From NCBI RefSeq assembly GCF_037038585.1, contig NW_027288732.1:248001-312000 (forward strand): a stretch of 64,000 nucleotides of DNA. The letters are read 5' to 3'. Position numbers and translations under genes: made by a program. Of the stretch, positions 24,610 to 37,962 are shown piece by piece (positions within the stretch are counted from its first letter, which is position 1; each line of letters opens with the position of its first letter). Below the pieces are notes generated by a model. The model saw only the letters and a list, made by a program, of their open reading frames with translations. It did no database searches and had not been told where the DNA came from. The stretch is from Patagioenas fasciata (lineage: Eukaryota; Chordata; Aves; Columbiformes; Columbidae).

Positions 24610-25115
24610 TAACCCCAAATATAAACCTAACCACAAATCTAAACCCCAAATCTAAAACTAACCCTAAATCTAAACCTAACCCCAAATCTAAACCCCAAAT
24701 CTAAACCTAATCCCAAATCTAAACCTAACCCCAACCCCTAAACCCAAGTCTAAACCTAACCACAACAACTAACCCCAAATCTAAACCTAACCCCAAATCT
24801 AAACCTAACCCCAACCCCTAACCCCAAATCTAAACCTAACCCCAAATCTAAACCTAACCCCAAATCTAAACCTAACCACAAATCTAAACCCCAAATCTAA
24901 AACTAACCCTAAATCTAAACCTAACCCCAAATCTAAACCCCAAATCTAAACCTAATCCCAAATCTAAACCTAACCCCAACCCCTAAACCCAAGTCTAAAC
25001 CTAACCACAACAACTAACCCCAAATCTAAACCTAACCCCAAATCTAAACCTAACCCCAACCCCTAACCCCAAATCTAAACCTAACCCCAAATCCAAACCT
25101 AACCCCAAAACTAAA
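24610..25115 (+). repeat. 245-bp tandem duplication (two units)
   Basis: CCACAAATCTAAACCCC occurs at 24631 and 24876, and AACCCAAGTCTAAACC (G at 24748 and 24993) recurs at the same spacing. The interval is 245 bases, exactly five 49-nt periods. Both units share the private AAGTCT change. Confidence 0.92.
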
Positions 25116-26100
25116 CCTAACCCCAACCCCTAACACCAACCCCTAACCCCAAATCTAAACCTAACCCCAATTCCTAACCCCAACCCCTAACCCCAAATCT
25201 AAACCTAACCCCAACCCCTAACCCCAACCCCTAACCCCAAATCTAAACCTAACCCCAAATCTAAACCTAACCCCAACCCCTAACCCCAAATCTAAACCTA
25301 ACCCCAAATCTAAACCTAACCCCAACATCTAACCCCAAATCTAAACCTAACACCAACCCCTAACCCCAAATCTAAACCTAAAATCTAAACCTAACCCCAA
25401 ACCCTAACCCCAACCCCTAACGCCAACCCCTAACCCCAAATCTAAACCTAACCCCAACCCCTAACCCTAAATCTAAACCGAACCCCAAATCTAAACCTAA
25501 CCCCAAACCCTAACCCCAAAATTATACCTAACTCCAAATCTAATCCTAACCCCAAACCCTAACCCCAAATCTAAACCTAACCCCAAATCTAAACCTAACC
25601 CCAACCCCTAGCCCCAAATCTAAACCTAACCCGAAATCTAAACCTAACCCCAACCCCTAACCCCAAATCTAAACCTAACCCCAAATCTAAACCTAACCCC
25701 AACCCCTAACCCCAAATCTAAACCTAACCCCAAATCTAAACCTAACCCCAACCTCTAACCCCAAATCTAAACCTAACCCCAAATCTAAACCTAACCTCAA
25801 CCCCTAACCCCAAATCTAAACCTAACCCCAACCCTTAAATCCAAGCCCTAAATTAAATCTAAAAATAACCCCAAAACCTAACCCCAACCCCTAACCACAA
25901 ATCTAAACATAACCCCAAATCTAAACCTAACCCCAACCCCTAACCCCAAATATAAACCTAACCCCAAATCTAAACCTAACCCCAACCGCTAACCCCAAAT
26001 CTAAACCTAACCCCAAATCTAAACCTAACCCCAACCCCTACCCCCAAATCTAAACCTAACCTGAAATCTAAACTTAACCCCAACCCCTAACCCCAAATAT
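24841..26100 (+). repeat. 2,640-bp duplication, copy 1 (partner about 27481-28765)
   Basis: Offset 2,640 holds at CCACAAATCTAAACCCC (24876/27516), TAACACCAACCCC (25131/27771), CCCAACATCTAACC (25321/27961), the TATACCTAACTCC word (25522/28162) and CCCCTAGCCCC (25609/28249). It becomes 2,665 at the AATTAAATC marker (25843/28508). Further left, around 23848/26916, the offset is 3,068, so extra material was gained or lost between. Confidence 0.9.
25843..25872 (+). repeat. AT-richer marker word AAGCCCTAAATTAAATCT (copy 1 of 10)
   Basis: AAGCCCTAAATTAAATCT followed by AAAAATAACC departs further from the telomere-like words than anything else in the window. It is a convenient landmark of the right domain. 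Starts of all copies: 25843, 28508, 30893, 32482, 35713, 37124, 40432, 41918, 42361 and 61859. I found none left of 25.8 kb and none between 42.4 and 61.8 kb. Confidence 0.88.
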
Positions 26101-29100
26101 AAACCTAACCCCAAATCTAAACCTAACCCCAACCCCTAACCCCAAATCTAAACCTAACCCCAAATCTAAACCTAACCCCAACCCCTAACCGCCAACCCCT
26201 AACCCCAAATCTAAACCTAACCCCAAAACTAAACCTAACCCAAAATCTAAACCTAAAATCTAAACCTAACCCCAAATCTAAACCTAACCCCAACCCCTAA
26301 CCCCAAATCTAATCCTAACCCCAAATCTAAACCTAACCCCAACCCCTAACTCCTAATCTAAACCTAACCCCAAATCTAAAGCTAACCCCAAATCTAAACC
26401 TAAAATCTAAACCTAACCCCAAATCTAAACCTAAAATCTAAACCTAATCCTAAATCTAAACCTAAAATCTAAACCTAACCCCAAATCTAAACCCCAAATC
26501 TAAACCTAACCCCAAATCCAAACCTAACCCCAAATCTAAACCTAAAATCTAAACCTAACCCCAAATCTAAACCTAACCCCAACCCCTAACCCCAAATCTA
26601 ACCTAACCCCAAATCTAAACCTAACCCCAACCCCTAACCCCAAATCTAAACCTAACCCCAAATCTAAACCTAACCCCAACCCCTAACCCCAACCCCTAAC
26701 CCCAAATCTAAACCTAACCCCAAATCTAAACCCAAAATCTAAACCTAACCCCAAATCTAAATCTAACCCCAACCCCTAACCCCAAATCTAAACCTAACCC
26801 CAAATCTAAACCTAACCCCAACCCCTAACTCCAAATCTAAACCTAACCCCAAATCTAAACCTAACCCCAACCCCTAACCCCAAATCTAAACCTAACCCCA
26901 AATCTCAACCTAACATCAACCCCTAACCCCAAATCTAAACCTAACCCCAAATCTAAACCTAAACCCAACCCCTAACTCCAAATCTAAACATAACCCCAAA
27001 TCTAAACCTAACCCTAAATCTAAACCCCAAAATCTAAACCTGACCCCAAATCTAAACCTAACTCCAAATCTAAACCTAAAATCTAAACCTAACCCCAAAC
27101 CTAAACCTAAGCCCAACCCCTAACCCCAAATCTAAACCTAACCCCAAATCTCAACCTAACCCCAACCCCTAACTCCAAATCTAAACCTAACCCCAAATCT
27201 AAACCTAACCCCAACCCCTAACCCCAAATCTAAACCTAACCCCAAATCTATACCTAACCCCAACCCCTAACTCCAAATCTAAACCTAACCCCAAATCTAA
27301 ACCTAACCCCAACCCCTAACCCCAAATCTAAACATAACCCCAAATCTAAAGCTAACCCCAACCCCTAACCCCAAATCTAAACCTAACCCGAAATCTAAAC
27401 GTAACCCCAAACCCTAACCCCAAATCTAAACCTAACCCCAAATCTAAACCCCAAATCTAAACCTAACCCCAACCCCTAACCCCAAATCTAAATCTAACCC
27501 CAAATCTAAACCTAACCACAAATCTAAACCCCAAATCTAAAACTAACCCTAAATCTAAACCTAACCCCAAATCTAAACCCCAAATCTAAACCTAACCCCA
27601 AATCTAAACCTAACCCCAACCCCTAAACCCAAATCTAAACCTAACCACAACAACTAACCCCAAATCTAAACCTAAACCCAAATCTAAACCTAACCCCAAC
27701 CCCTAAAACCAATTCTAAACCTAACCCCAAATCCAAACCTAACCCCAAAATTAAACCTAACCCCAACCCCTAACACCAACCCCTAACCCCAAATCTAAAC
27801 CTAACCCCAATTCCTAACCCCAACCCCTAACCCCAAATCTAAACCTAACCCCAACCCCTAACCCCAACCCCTAACCCCAAATCTAAACCTAACCCCAAAT
27901 CTAAACCTAACCCCAACCCCTAACCCCAAATCTAAACCTAACCCCAAATCTAAACCTAACCCCAACATCTAACCCCAAATCTAAACCTAACACCAACCCC
28001 TAACCCCAAATCTAAACCTAAAATCTAAACCTAACCCAAAACCCTAACCCCAACCCCTAACGCCAACCCCTAACCCCAAATCTAAACCTAACCCCAACCC
28101 CTAACCCTAAATCTAAACCTAACCCCAAATCTAAACCTAACCCCAAACCCTAACCCCAAAACTATACCTAACTCCAAATCTAATCCTAACCCCAAACCCT
28201 AACCCCAAATCTAAACCTAACCCCAAATCTAAACCTAACCCCAACCCCTAGCCCCAAATCTAAACCTAACCCCAAATCTAAACCTAACCCCAACCCCTAA
28301 CCCCAAATCTAAACCTAACCCCAAATCTAAACCTAACCCCAACCCCTAACCCCAAATCTAAACCTAACCCCAAATCTAAACCTAACCCCAAATCTAAACC
28401 TAACCCCAAATCTAAACCTAAACCCAACCCTTAACCCAAACCCTAACCTCAACTCCTAACCCCAACCCCTAACCCCAAATCTAAACCTAACCCCAACCCT
28501 TAAATCCAAGCCCTAAATTAAATCTAAAAATAACCCCAAAACCTAACCCCAACCCCTAACCACAAATCTAAACATAACCCCAAATCTAAACCTAACCCCA
28601 ACCCCTAACCCCAAATATAAACCTAACCCCAAATCTAAACCTAACCCCAACCGCTAACCCCAAATCTAAACCTAACCCCAAATCTAAATCTAACCCCAAC
28701 CCCTACCCCCAAATCTAAACCTAACCTGAAATCTAAACTTAACCCCAACCCCTAACCCCAAATATAAACCTAACCCCAAATCTTAACCTAAACCCAACCC
28801 CTAACACCAAATCTAAACCTAACCCCAAATCTAAACCTAACCCCAAATCTAAACCTAAAATCTAAACCTAAACCCAAATCTAAACCTAACCCCAACCCCT
28901 AACCCCAAATCTAAACCTAACCCCAAAACTAAACCTAACCCAAAATCTAAACCTAAAATCTAAACCTAACCCCAAATCTAAACCTAACCCCAAAACTAAA
29001 CCTAACCCAAAATCTAAACCTAGAATCTAAACCTAACCCCAAATCTAAACCTAACCCCAACCCCTAACCCCAAATCTAAACCTAACCCCAACCCCTAACT

Positions 29101-29345
29101 CCTAATCTAAACCTAACCCCAAATCTAAACCTAACCCCAAATCTAAACCTAAAATCTAAACCTAAACCCAAATCTAAACCTAAAATCTAAACCTAAAATC
29201 TAAACCTAACCCCAAATCTAAACCTAAAATCTAAACCTAATCCTAAATCTAAACCTAAAATCTAAACCTAACCCCAAATCTAAACCCCAAATCTAAACCT
29301 AACCCCAAATCCAAACCTAACACCAAATCTAAACCTAAAATCTAA
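26101..29345 (+). repeat. Alpha/beta/delta block with gamma islands
   Basis: Same make-up as 22691-26100, of which about 26,900-28,800 is a copy. Gamma islands lie at about 26230-26570 and 28845-29345. Double betas are frequent near 27790-27880. No gene or unique sequence is seen. Confidence 0.85.
28508..28537 (+). repeat. Marker word copy 2
   Basis: Same AATTAAATC word, preceded as in copy 1 by CCCTTAAATCC. It pairs with 25843 at offset 2,665. Confidence 0.86.
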
Positions 29346-30892
29346 ACCTAACCCCAAATCTAAACCTAACCCCAACCCCTAACCCCAAATCTAAACCTAA
29401 CCCCAAATCTAAACCTAACCCCAACCCCTAACCCCAAATCTAAACCTAACCCCAAATCTAAACCTAACCCTAACCCCTAACCCCAAATCTAAACCTAACC
29501 CCAAATCTCAACCTAACCTCAACCCCTAACCCCAAATCTAAACCTAACCCCAAATCTAAACCTAAACGAACCCCTAACTCCAAATCTAAACCTAACCCCA
29601 AACCTAAACCTAACCCCAAATCTAAACCCCAAATCTAAACCTAACCCCAAATCTAAACCTAACTCCAAATCTAAACCTAAAATCTAAACCTAACCCCAAA
29701 TCTAAACCTAACCCCAACCCCTAACCCCAAATCTAAACCTAACCCCAAATCTAAACCTAACCCCAACCCCTAACTCCAAATCTAAACCTAACCCCAAATC
29801 TAAACCTAACCCCAACCCCTAACCCCTAATCTAAACCTAACCCCAAATCTAAAGCTAACCCCAACCCCTAACCCTAAATCTAAACCTAACCCCAAATCTA
29901 AACCTAACCCCTACCCCTAACACCAAATCTAAACCTAACCCCAAATCTAAAGCTAACCCCAACCCCTAACACCAAATCTAAACCTAACCCGAAATCTAAA
30001 CCTAACCCCAACCCCTAACCCCAAATCTAAACCTAACCCCAAATCTAAACACCAAATCTAAACCTAACCCCAACCCCTAACCCCAAATCTAAACCTAACC
30101 ACAAATCTAAACCTAACCACAAATCTAAACCCCAAATCTAAAACTAACCCTAAATCTAAACCTAACCCCAAATCTAAACCCCAAATCTAAACCTAACCCC
30201 AAATCTAAACCTAACCCCAACCCCTAAACCCAAATCTAAACCTAACCACAACAACTAACCCCAAATCTAAACCTAACCCCAAATCTAAACCTAACGCCAA
30301 CCACTAAACCCAAATCTATACCTAACCCCAAATCCAAACCTAACCCCAAAACTAAACCTAACCCCAACCCCTAACACCAACCCCTAACCCCAAATCTAAA
30401 CCTAACCCCAATTCCTAACCCCAACCCCTAACCCCAAATCTAAACCTAACCCCAACCCCTAACCCCAACCCCTAAACCCAAATCTAAACCTAACCCCAAA
30501 TCTAATCCTAACCCCAACCCCTAACCCTAAATCTAAACCTAACCCCAAATCTAAACCTAACCCCAACCTCTAACCCCAAATCTAAACCGAACACCAACCC
30601 CTAACCCCAAATCTAAACCTAACCCCAAATCTAAACCTAACCCCGAACCCTAACCCCAACCCCTAACGCCAACCCCTAACACCAAATCTAAACCTAACCC
30701 CAACCCCTAAACCTAAATCTAAACCTAACCCCAAATCTAAACCTAACCCCAAACCCTAACCCCAAAACTATATCTAACTCCAAATCTAATCCTAACCCCA
30801 ACCCCTAACCCCAAATCTAAACCTAACCCCAAATCTAAACCTAACCCCAACCCCTAGCCCCAAATCTAAACCTAACCCCAACCCCTAAACCC

Positions 30893-30922
30893 AAGCCCTA
30901 AATTAAATCTAAAAACAACCCC
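30893..30922 (+). repeat. Marker word copy 3, with AAAAACAACC variant
   Basis: Here AAAAATAACC is replaced by AAAAACAACC, a change not seen in the other nine copies. Confidence 0.86.
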
Positions 30923-32481
30923 AACCCCTAACCCCAACCCCTAAGCCCAAATATAAACCTAACCCCAAATCTAAACCTAATCCCAACCCCTAAACCCAAA
31001 TATAAACCTAACCCCAAATCTAAACCTAACCCCAAATCTAAACCTAACCCCAACCCCTATCCCCAAATCTAAACCTAACCTGAAATCTAAACCTAACCCC
31101 AACCCCTAACCCCAAAAATAAACCTAACCCCAAATTTTAACGTAAACCCAACCCCTAACCCCAAATCTAAACCTAACCCCAAATCTAAACCTAACCCCAA
31201 CCCCTAACCCCAACCCCTAACCCCAAATCTAAACCTAACCCCAAATCTAAACCTAACCCCAAATCTAAACCTAAAATCTAAACCTAACCCCAAATCTAAA
31301 CCTAACCCCAACCCCTAACTCCAAATCTAAACCTAACCCCAAATCTAAACCTAACCCCAACCCCTAACCCCTAATCTAAACCTAACCCCAAATCTAAACC
31401 TAACCCCAACCCCTATCCCCAAATCTAAACCTAACCTGAAATCTAAACCTAACCCCAACCCCTAACCCCAAAAATAAACCTAACCCCAAATTTTAACGTA
31501 AACCCTACCCCTAACCCCAAATCTAAACCTAACCCCAAATCTAAACCTAAAATCTAAACCTAACCCCAAATCTAAACCTAACCCCAACCCCTAACTCCAA
31601 ATCTAAACCTAACCCCAAATCTAAACCTAACCCCAACCCCTAACCCCTAATCTAAACCTAACCCCAAATCTAAACCTAACCCCAACCCCTAACCCCAAAT
31701 CTAAACCTAACCCCAATTCTAAACCTAAACCCAACCCCTAACTCCAAATCTAAACCTAACCCCAAATCTAAACCTAACCCCAACCCCTAACCCCAAATCT
31801 AAACCTAACCCCAAATCTAAATCTAACCCCAACCCCTAAACCCAAATCTAAACCTAACCACAACATCTAAGCCCAAATCTAAACCTAACCACAACAACTA
31901 ACCCCAAATATAAACCTAACCCCAAATCTAAACCTAACCCCAACCCCTAACCATAAATCTAAACCTAACCCCAACCCGTAACCCCAAATCCAAACCTAAC
32001 CCCAAATCTAAACCTAACCCCAACCCCTAACCCCAACACCTAACCCCAAATCTAAACCTAACCCCAATTCCTAACCCCAACCCCTAACCCCAAATCTAAA
32101 CCTAACCCCAACCCCTAACCCCAACCCCTAGCCCCAAATCTAAACCTAACCCCAAATCTAAACCTAACCCCAACCCCTAACCCCAAATCTAAACCTAACC
32201 CCAAATCTAAACCTAACCCCAACCTCTAACACCAAATCTAAACCTAACCCCAACCCCTGACCCCAAATCTAAACCTAACCCCAAATCTAAACCTAACCCC
32301 AACCCCTAACCCTAAATCTAAACCTAAACCCAAATCTAAACCTAACCCCAAACCCCAACCCAAAATCTAAACCTAACCCCAAATCTAAACCTAAACCCAA
32401 CCCTTAACCCCAAACCCTAACCTCAACCCCTAACCCCAACCCCTAACCCCAAATCTAAACCTAACCCCAACCCCTAAACCC

Positions 32482-32511
32482 AAGCCCTAAATTAAATCTA
32501 AAAATAACCCC
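32482..32511 (+). repeat. Marker word copy 4
   Basis: Followed by CCCCTACCCCTAACC, a following context shared with copies 6, 8 and 9 (37124, 41918, 42361). Confidence 0.86.
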
Positions 32512-35090
32512 AACCCCTAACCCCTACCCCTAACCCCAAATATAAACCTAACCCCAAATCTAAACCTAACCCCAACCCCTAACCCCAAATATAAACCTAA
32601 CCCCAAATCTAAACCTAACCCCAACCGCTAACCCCAAATCTAAACCTAACCCCAAATCTAAACCTAACCTCAATCCCTGACCCCAATTCTAAACCTAACC
32701 CCAAATCTAAACCTAACCCCAACCCCTAACCCCAAATATAAACCTAACCCCAAATCTAAACCTAACCCCAACCCCTAACCCCAAATATAAACCTAACCCC
32801 AAATCTTAACCTAAACCCAACCCCTAACCCCAAATCTAAGCCTAACCCCAAATCTAAACCTAACCCCAACCCCTAACCCCAACCCCTAACCCCAAATCTA
32901 AACCTAACCCCAAATCTAAACCTAACCCCAACCCCTAACTCCAAATCTAAACCTAACCCCAAATCTAAACCTAACCCCAAATCTAAATCTAAAATCTAAA
33001 CCTAAACCCAAATCTAAACCTAAAATCTAAACCTAAAATCTAAAACTAACCCCAAATCTAAACCTAAAATCTAAACCTAATCCTAAATATAAACCTAAAA
33101 TCTAAACCTAACCCCAAATCTAAACCCCAAATCTAAACCTAACCCCAAATCTAAACCTAACCCCAACCCCTAACCCCAAATCTAAACCTAACCCCAAATC
33201 TAAATCTAACCCCAACCCCTAACTCCAAATCTAAACCTAACCCCAAATCTAAACCTAACCCCAACCCCTAACCCCAAATCTAAACCTAACCCAAATTATA
33301 AAACTAAACCCAACCCCTAACTCCAAATCTAAACCGAACCCCAAATCTAAACCTAACCCCAACCCCTAACCCGAAATCTAAACCTAACCCCAAATCTAAA
33401 ACTAACCCCAACCCCTAACCCCAAATCTAAACCTAACCCCAAATCTAAACCTAACCCCGACCCCTAACCCCAAATCTAAACCTAACCCCAAATCTAAAGC
33501 TAAACCCAACCCCTAACCCCAAATCTAAACCTAACCCCAAATCTAAACACCAAATCTAAACCTAACCCCAACCCCTAACCCCAAATCTAAACCTAACCAC
33601 AAATCTAAACCTAACCACAAATCTAAACCCCAAATCTAAAACTAACCCTAAATCTAAACCTAACCCCAAATCTAAACCCCAAATCTAAACCTAACCCCCA
33701 ATCTAAACCTAACCCCAACACCTAAACCCAAATCTAAACCTAACCACAACAACTAACCCCAAATCTAAACCTAACCCCAAATCTAAACCTAACCCCAACC
33801 ACTAAATCCAAATCTAAACCTAACCCCAAATCCAAACCTAACCCCTAAACTAAACCTAACCCCAACCCCTAACACCAACCCCTAACCCCAAATCTAAACC
33901 TAACCCCAATTCCTAACCCCAACCCCTAACCCCAAATCTAAACCTACCCCCAACCCCTAACCCCAACCCCTAACCCCAAATCTAAACCTAACCCCAAATC
34001 TAATCCTAACCCCAACCCCTAACCCCAAATCTAAACCTAAGCCCAAATCTAAACCTAACCCCAACCTCTAACCCCAAATCTAAACCTAACACCAACCCCT
34101 ATCCCCAAATCTAAACCAAACCCAAAATCTAAACCTAACCACAAACCCTAACCCCAACCCCTAACGCCAACCCCTAACCCCAAATCTAAACCTAACCCCA
34201 ACCCCTAACCCTAAATCTAAACCTAACCCCAAATCTAAACCTAACCCCAAACCCTAACCCCAAAACTATACATAACTCCAAATCTAATCCCAACCCCAAC
34301 CCCTAACCCCAAATCTAAACCTAACCGCAAATCTAAACCTAACCCCAACCCCTAGCCCCAAATCTAAACCTAACCCCAAATCTAAACCTAACTCCAACCC
34401 CTAACCCCAAATCTAAACCTAACCCCAACCTCTATCCCCAAATCTAAACCTAACCCCAAATCTAAACCTAAAATCTAAACCTAACCCCAAATCTAAACCT
34501 AACCCCAACCCCTAACCCCAAATCTAAACCTAACCCCAGATCTAAACCTAACCCCAACCCCTAACCCCAAATATAAACCTAACCCCAAATCTAAACCTAA
34601 CCCCAACCACTAACCCCAAATCTAAACCTAACACCAAATCTAAACCTAAACTCAACCCCTAACCCCAATTCTAAACCTAACCCCAAATCTAAACCTAACC
34701 CCAACCCCTACCCCCAAATCTAAACCTAACCCCAAATCTAAACCTAACCCCAACCCCTAGCCCCAAATCTAAACCTAACCCCAAATCTAAACCTAACCCC
34801 AAATCTAAACCTAACCCCAACCCCTAATCCCAAATCTAAACCTAACCCCAAATCTAAACCTAATCCCAACCTCTATCCCCAAATCTAAACCTAACCCCAA
34901 ATCTAAACCTAAAATCTAAACCTAACCCCAAATCTAAACCTAACCCCAACCCCTAACCCCAAATATAAACCTAACCCCAAATCTAAACCTAACCCCAACC
35001 GCTAACCCCAAATCTAAACCTAACCCCAAATCTAAACCTAACCTCAATCCCTGACCCCAATTCTAAACCTAACCCCAAATCTAAACCTAA

Positions 35091-35126
35091 CCCCAACCCC
35101 AACCCCTAACCCCATCCCCCAACCCC
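35091..35126 (-). other. Densest G-run cluster (six runs in 36 nt), copy 1
   Basis: Plus strand reads four-C runs at 35091, 35097, 35103 and 35110, a five-C run at 35116 and a four-C run at 35123, with two- or three-base spacers. The minus strand therefore has six G runs, one of them five long. This unit occurs only here and in the 4.7-kb duplicate at 39810. Confidence 0.75.
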
Positions 35127-35712
35127 AAATCTAAACCTAACCCCAACCCCTAACCCCAAATATAAACCTAACCCCAAATCTTAACCTAAACTCAACCCCT
35201 AACCCCAAATCTAAACCTAACCCCAAATCTAAACCTAACCCCAACCACTAACCCCAACCCCTAACCCCAAATCTAAACCTAACCCCAAATCTAAACCTAA
35301 CCCCAAATCTAAACCTAAAATCTAAACCTAACCCCAAATCTAAAACTAACCCCAACCCCTAACCCCAAATCTAAACCTAACCCCAAATCTAAACCTAACC
35401 CCAACCCCTAACCCCAAATCTAAACCTAACCCCAAATCTAAACCTAACCCCAACCTCTAACCCCAAATCTAAACCTAACCCCAACCCCTAACCCCAAATC
35501 TAAACCTAACCCCAAATCTAAACCTAACCCCAACCCCTAACCCTAAATCTAAACCTAACCCCAAATCTAAACCTAACCTCAAACCCTAACCCCAAATCTA
35601 AACCTAATCCCAAATCTAAACCTAAACCCAACCCTTAACCCCAAACCCTAACCTCAACCCCTAACCCCAACCCCTAACCCCAAATCTAAACCTAACCCCA
35701 ACCCCTAAACCC

Positions 35713-35742
35713 AAGCCCTAAATTAAATCTAAAAATAACCCC
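35713..35742 (+). repeat. Marker word copy 5
   Basis: Followed by CCCCTAAGCCCAAATATAAACC, like copies 3 and 7. It pairs with 40432 in the 4.7-kb tandem repeat. Confidence 0.86.
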
Positions 35743-37123
35743 AACCCCTAACCCCAACCCCTAAGCCCAAATATAAACCTAACCCCAAATCTAAACCTAA
35801 CCCCAACCCCTAACCCCAAATCTAAACCTAACCCCAAATCTAAACCTAACCCCAACCCCTAACCCCTAATCTAAACCTAACCCCAAATCTAAACCTAACC
35901 CCAACCCCTAACCCCAAATCTAAACCTAACCTGAAATCTAAACCTAAACCCAACCCCTAACCCCAAATCTAAACCTAACCCCAAATCTAAACCTAACCCC
36001 AACCCCTAACCCCAACCCCTAACCCCAAATATAAACCTAACCCCAAATCTAAACCTAACCCCAAATCTAAACCTAAAATCTAAACCTAACCCCATATCTA
36101 AACCTAACCCCAACCCCTAACTCCAAATCTAAACCTAACCCTAAATCTAAACCTAACCCCAAATCTAAACCTAACCCCAACCCCTAACCCCTAATATAAA
36201 GCTAACCCCAAATCTAAACCTAACCCAAACCCCTAACCCCAAATCTAAACCTAACCCCAATTCTAAACCTAAACCCAACCCCTAACTCCAAATCTAAACC
36301 TAACCCCAAATCTAAACCTAACCCCAACCCCTAACCCCAAATCTAAACCTAACGCCAAATCTAAACCTAACCCCAACCCCTAACCCCAAATCTAAACCTA
36401 ACCCCAAATCTAAACCTAACCCCAACCCCTAACCCCAAATCTAAACCTAACCCCAAATCTAAACCTAACCCTAAATCTAAACCCCAAATCTAAAACTAAC
36501 CCTAAATCTAAACCTAACCTCAAATCTAAACCCCAAATCTAAACCTAACCCCAAATCTAAACCTAACCCCAACCCCTAAACCCAAATCTAAACCTTACCA
36601 CAACATCTAAGCCCAAATCTAAACCTAACCACAACAACTAACCCCAAATATAAACCTAACCCCAAATCTAAACCTAACCCCAACCCCTAACCACAAATCT
36701 AAACCTAACCCCAACCCCTAACCCCAAATCCAAACCTAACCCCAAATCTAAACCTAACCCCAACCCCTAACCCCAACACCTAACCCCAAATCTAAACCTA
36801 ACCCCAATTCCTAACCGCAACCCCTAACCCCAAATCTAAACCTAACCCCAACCCCTAACCCCAACCCCTAGCCCCAAATCTAAACCTAAGCCCAAATCTA
36901 AACCTAACCCCAACCCCTAACCCCAAATCTAAACCTAACCCCAAATCTAAACCTAACCCCAACCCCTAACCCTAAATCTAAACCTAACCCCAAACCCTAA
37001 CCCAAAATCTAAACCTAACCCCAAATCTAAACTTAAACCCAACCCTTAACCCCAAACCCTAACCTCAACCCCTAAACCCAACCCCTAACCCCAAATCTAA
37101 ACCTAACCCCAACCCCTAAACCC

Positions 37124-37153
37124 AAGCCCTAAATTAAATCTAAAAATAACCCC
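37124..37153 (+). repeat. Marker word copy 6
   Basis: Pairs with 41918 at offset 4,794. It has the CCCCTACCCCTAACC following context. Confidence 0.86.
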
Positions 37154-37660
37154 AACCCCTAACCCCTACCCCTAACCCCAAATATAAACCTAACCCCAAA
37201 TCTAAACCTAACCCCAACCCCTAACCCCAAATATAAACCTAACCCCAAATCTAAACCTAACCCCAACCGCTAACCCCAAATCTAAACCTAACCCCAAATC
37301 TAAACCTAACCTCAATCCCTGACCCCAATTCTAAACCTAACCCCAAATCTAAACCTAACCCCAAACCCTACGCCCAAATCTAAACCTAACCCCAAATCTA
37401 AACCTAACCCCAACCCCTAACCCCAAATATAAACCTAACCCCAAATCTTAACCTAAACCCAACCCCTAACCCCAAATCTAAACCTAACCCCAAATCTAAA
37501 CCTAACCCCAACCCCTAACCCCAACCCCTAACCCCAAATCTAAACCTAAACCCAAATCTAAACCTAACCCCAAATCTAAACCTAACCCCAAATCTAAACC
37601 TAAAATATAAACCTAACCCCAAATCTAAACCTAACCCCAACCCCTAACCCCAAATCTAAA

Positions 37661-37962
37661 CCTAACCCCAAATCTAAACCTAACCCCGACCCCTAACCCC
37701 AAATCTAAACCTAACCCCAAATCTAAAGCTAAACCCAACCCCTAACCCCAAATCTAAACCTAACCCCAAATCTAAACACCAAATCTAAACCTAACCCCAA
37801 ATCTAAACCTAACCCCAACCCCTAACCCCAAATCTAAACCTAACCCCAAATCTAAACCTAACCCCAACCCCTAACTCCAAATCTAAACCTAACCCCAAAT
37901 CTAAACCTAACCCCAACCCCTAACCCCAAATCTAAACCTAACCCCAAATCTCAACCTATCCT
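37661..37962 (+). repeat. Bridge between the two 4.7-kb copies
   Basis: About 300 bases of 49-nt alpha/beta repeats with CCCCGACCCC, AAAGCTAAACCC and AAACACCAAATC variants. It resembles 33450-33560 and 38150-38260. Nothing else is seen in it. Confidence 0.8.

Larger units (their letters stand above)
22691..26100 (+). repeat. Alpha/beta/delta block with small gamma island
   Basis: 49-nt alpha-alpha-beta repeats mixed with delta words (CCCCAAATCTAAA directly followed by CCCC). A gamma island lies at about 23170-23690. The delta pair CCACAAATCTAAACCCC plus AAACTAACCCTAAATC is first seen near 24631 and is typical of the right domain. No gene is seen. Confidence 0.86.
29346..33261 (+). repeat. 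Alpha/beta/delta block
   Basis: 49- and 31-nt periods. The part 29940-30870 is duplicated at about 33440-34370 (offset 3,498: 30130/33628, 30301/33799 and 30768/34266). Near 31020-31140 and 31380-31510 a segment with TATCCCCAAATC, CCTGAAATC and AAATTTTAACGTAAACCC appears twice, about 365 bases apart. A small gamma island lies at about 32980-33115. Confidence 0.86.
33262..37660 (+). repeat. About 4.7-kb tandem higher-order repeat, copy 1
   Basis: The AAATTATAAAACTAAACC word at 33293 matches 37994 (offset 4,701), and CATAACTCC near 34268 matches 38969. An added alpha word near 39135 raises the offset to 4,719 (AATTAAATC marker 35713/40432; six-run C cluster 35091/39810). Two further gains raise it to 4,794 (marker 37124/41918). 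Each private word, including oddities such as CTATCCCCAAATC and CCTTACCACAACATC, keeps its order in both copies. Confidence 0.93.

Noticed and set aside
25843..25872. AATTAAATC marker as a promoter, origin or insertion-element end
   Set aside because: It has no paired element, inverted repeats, target-site duplications or nearby gene; it can be explained as a mutated satellite word carried along by duplication.
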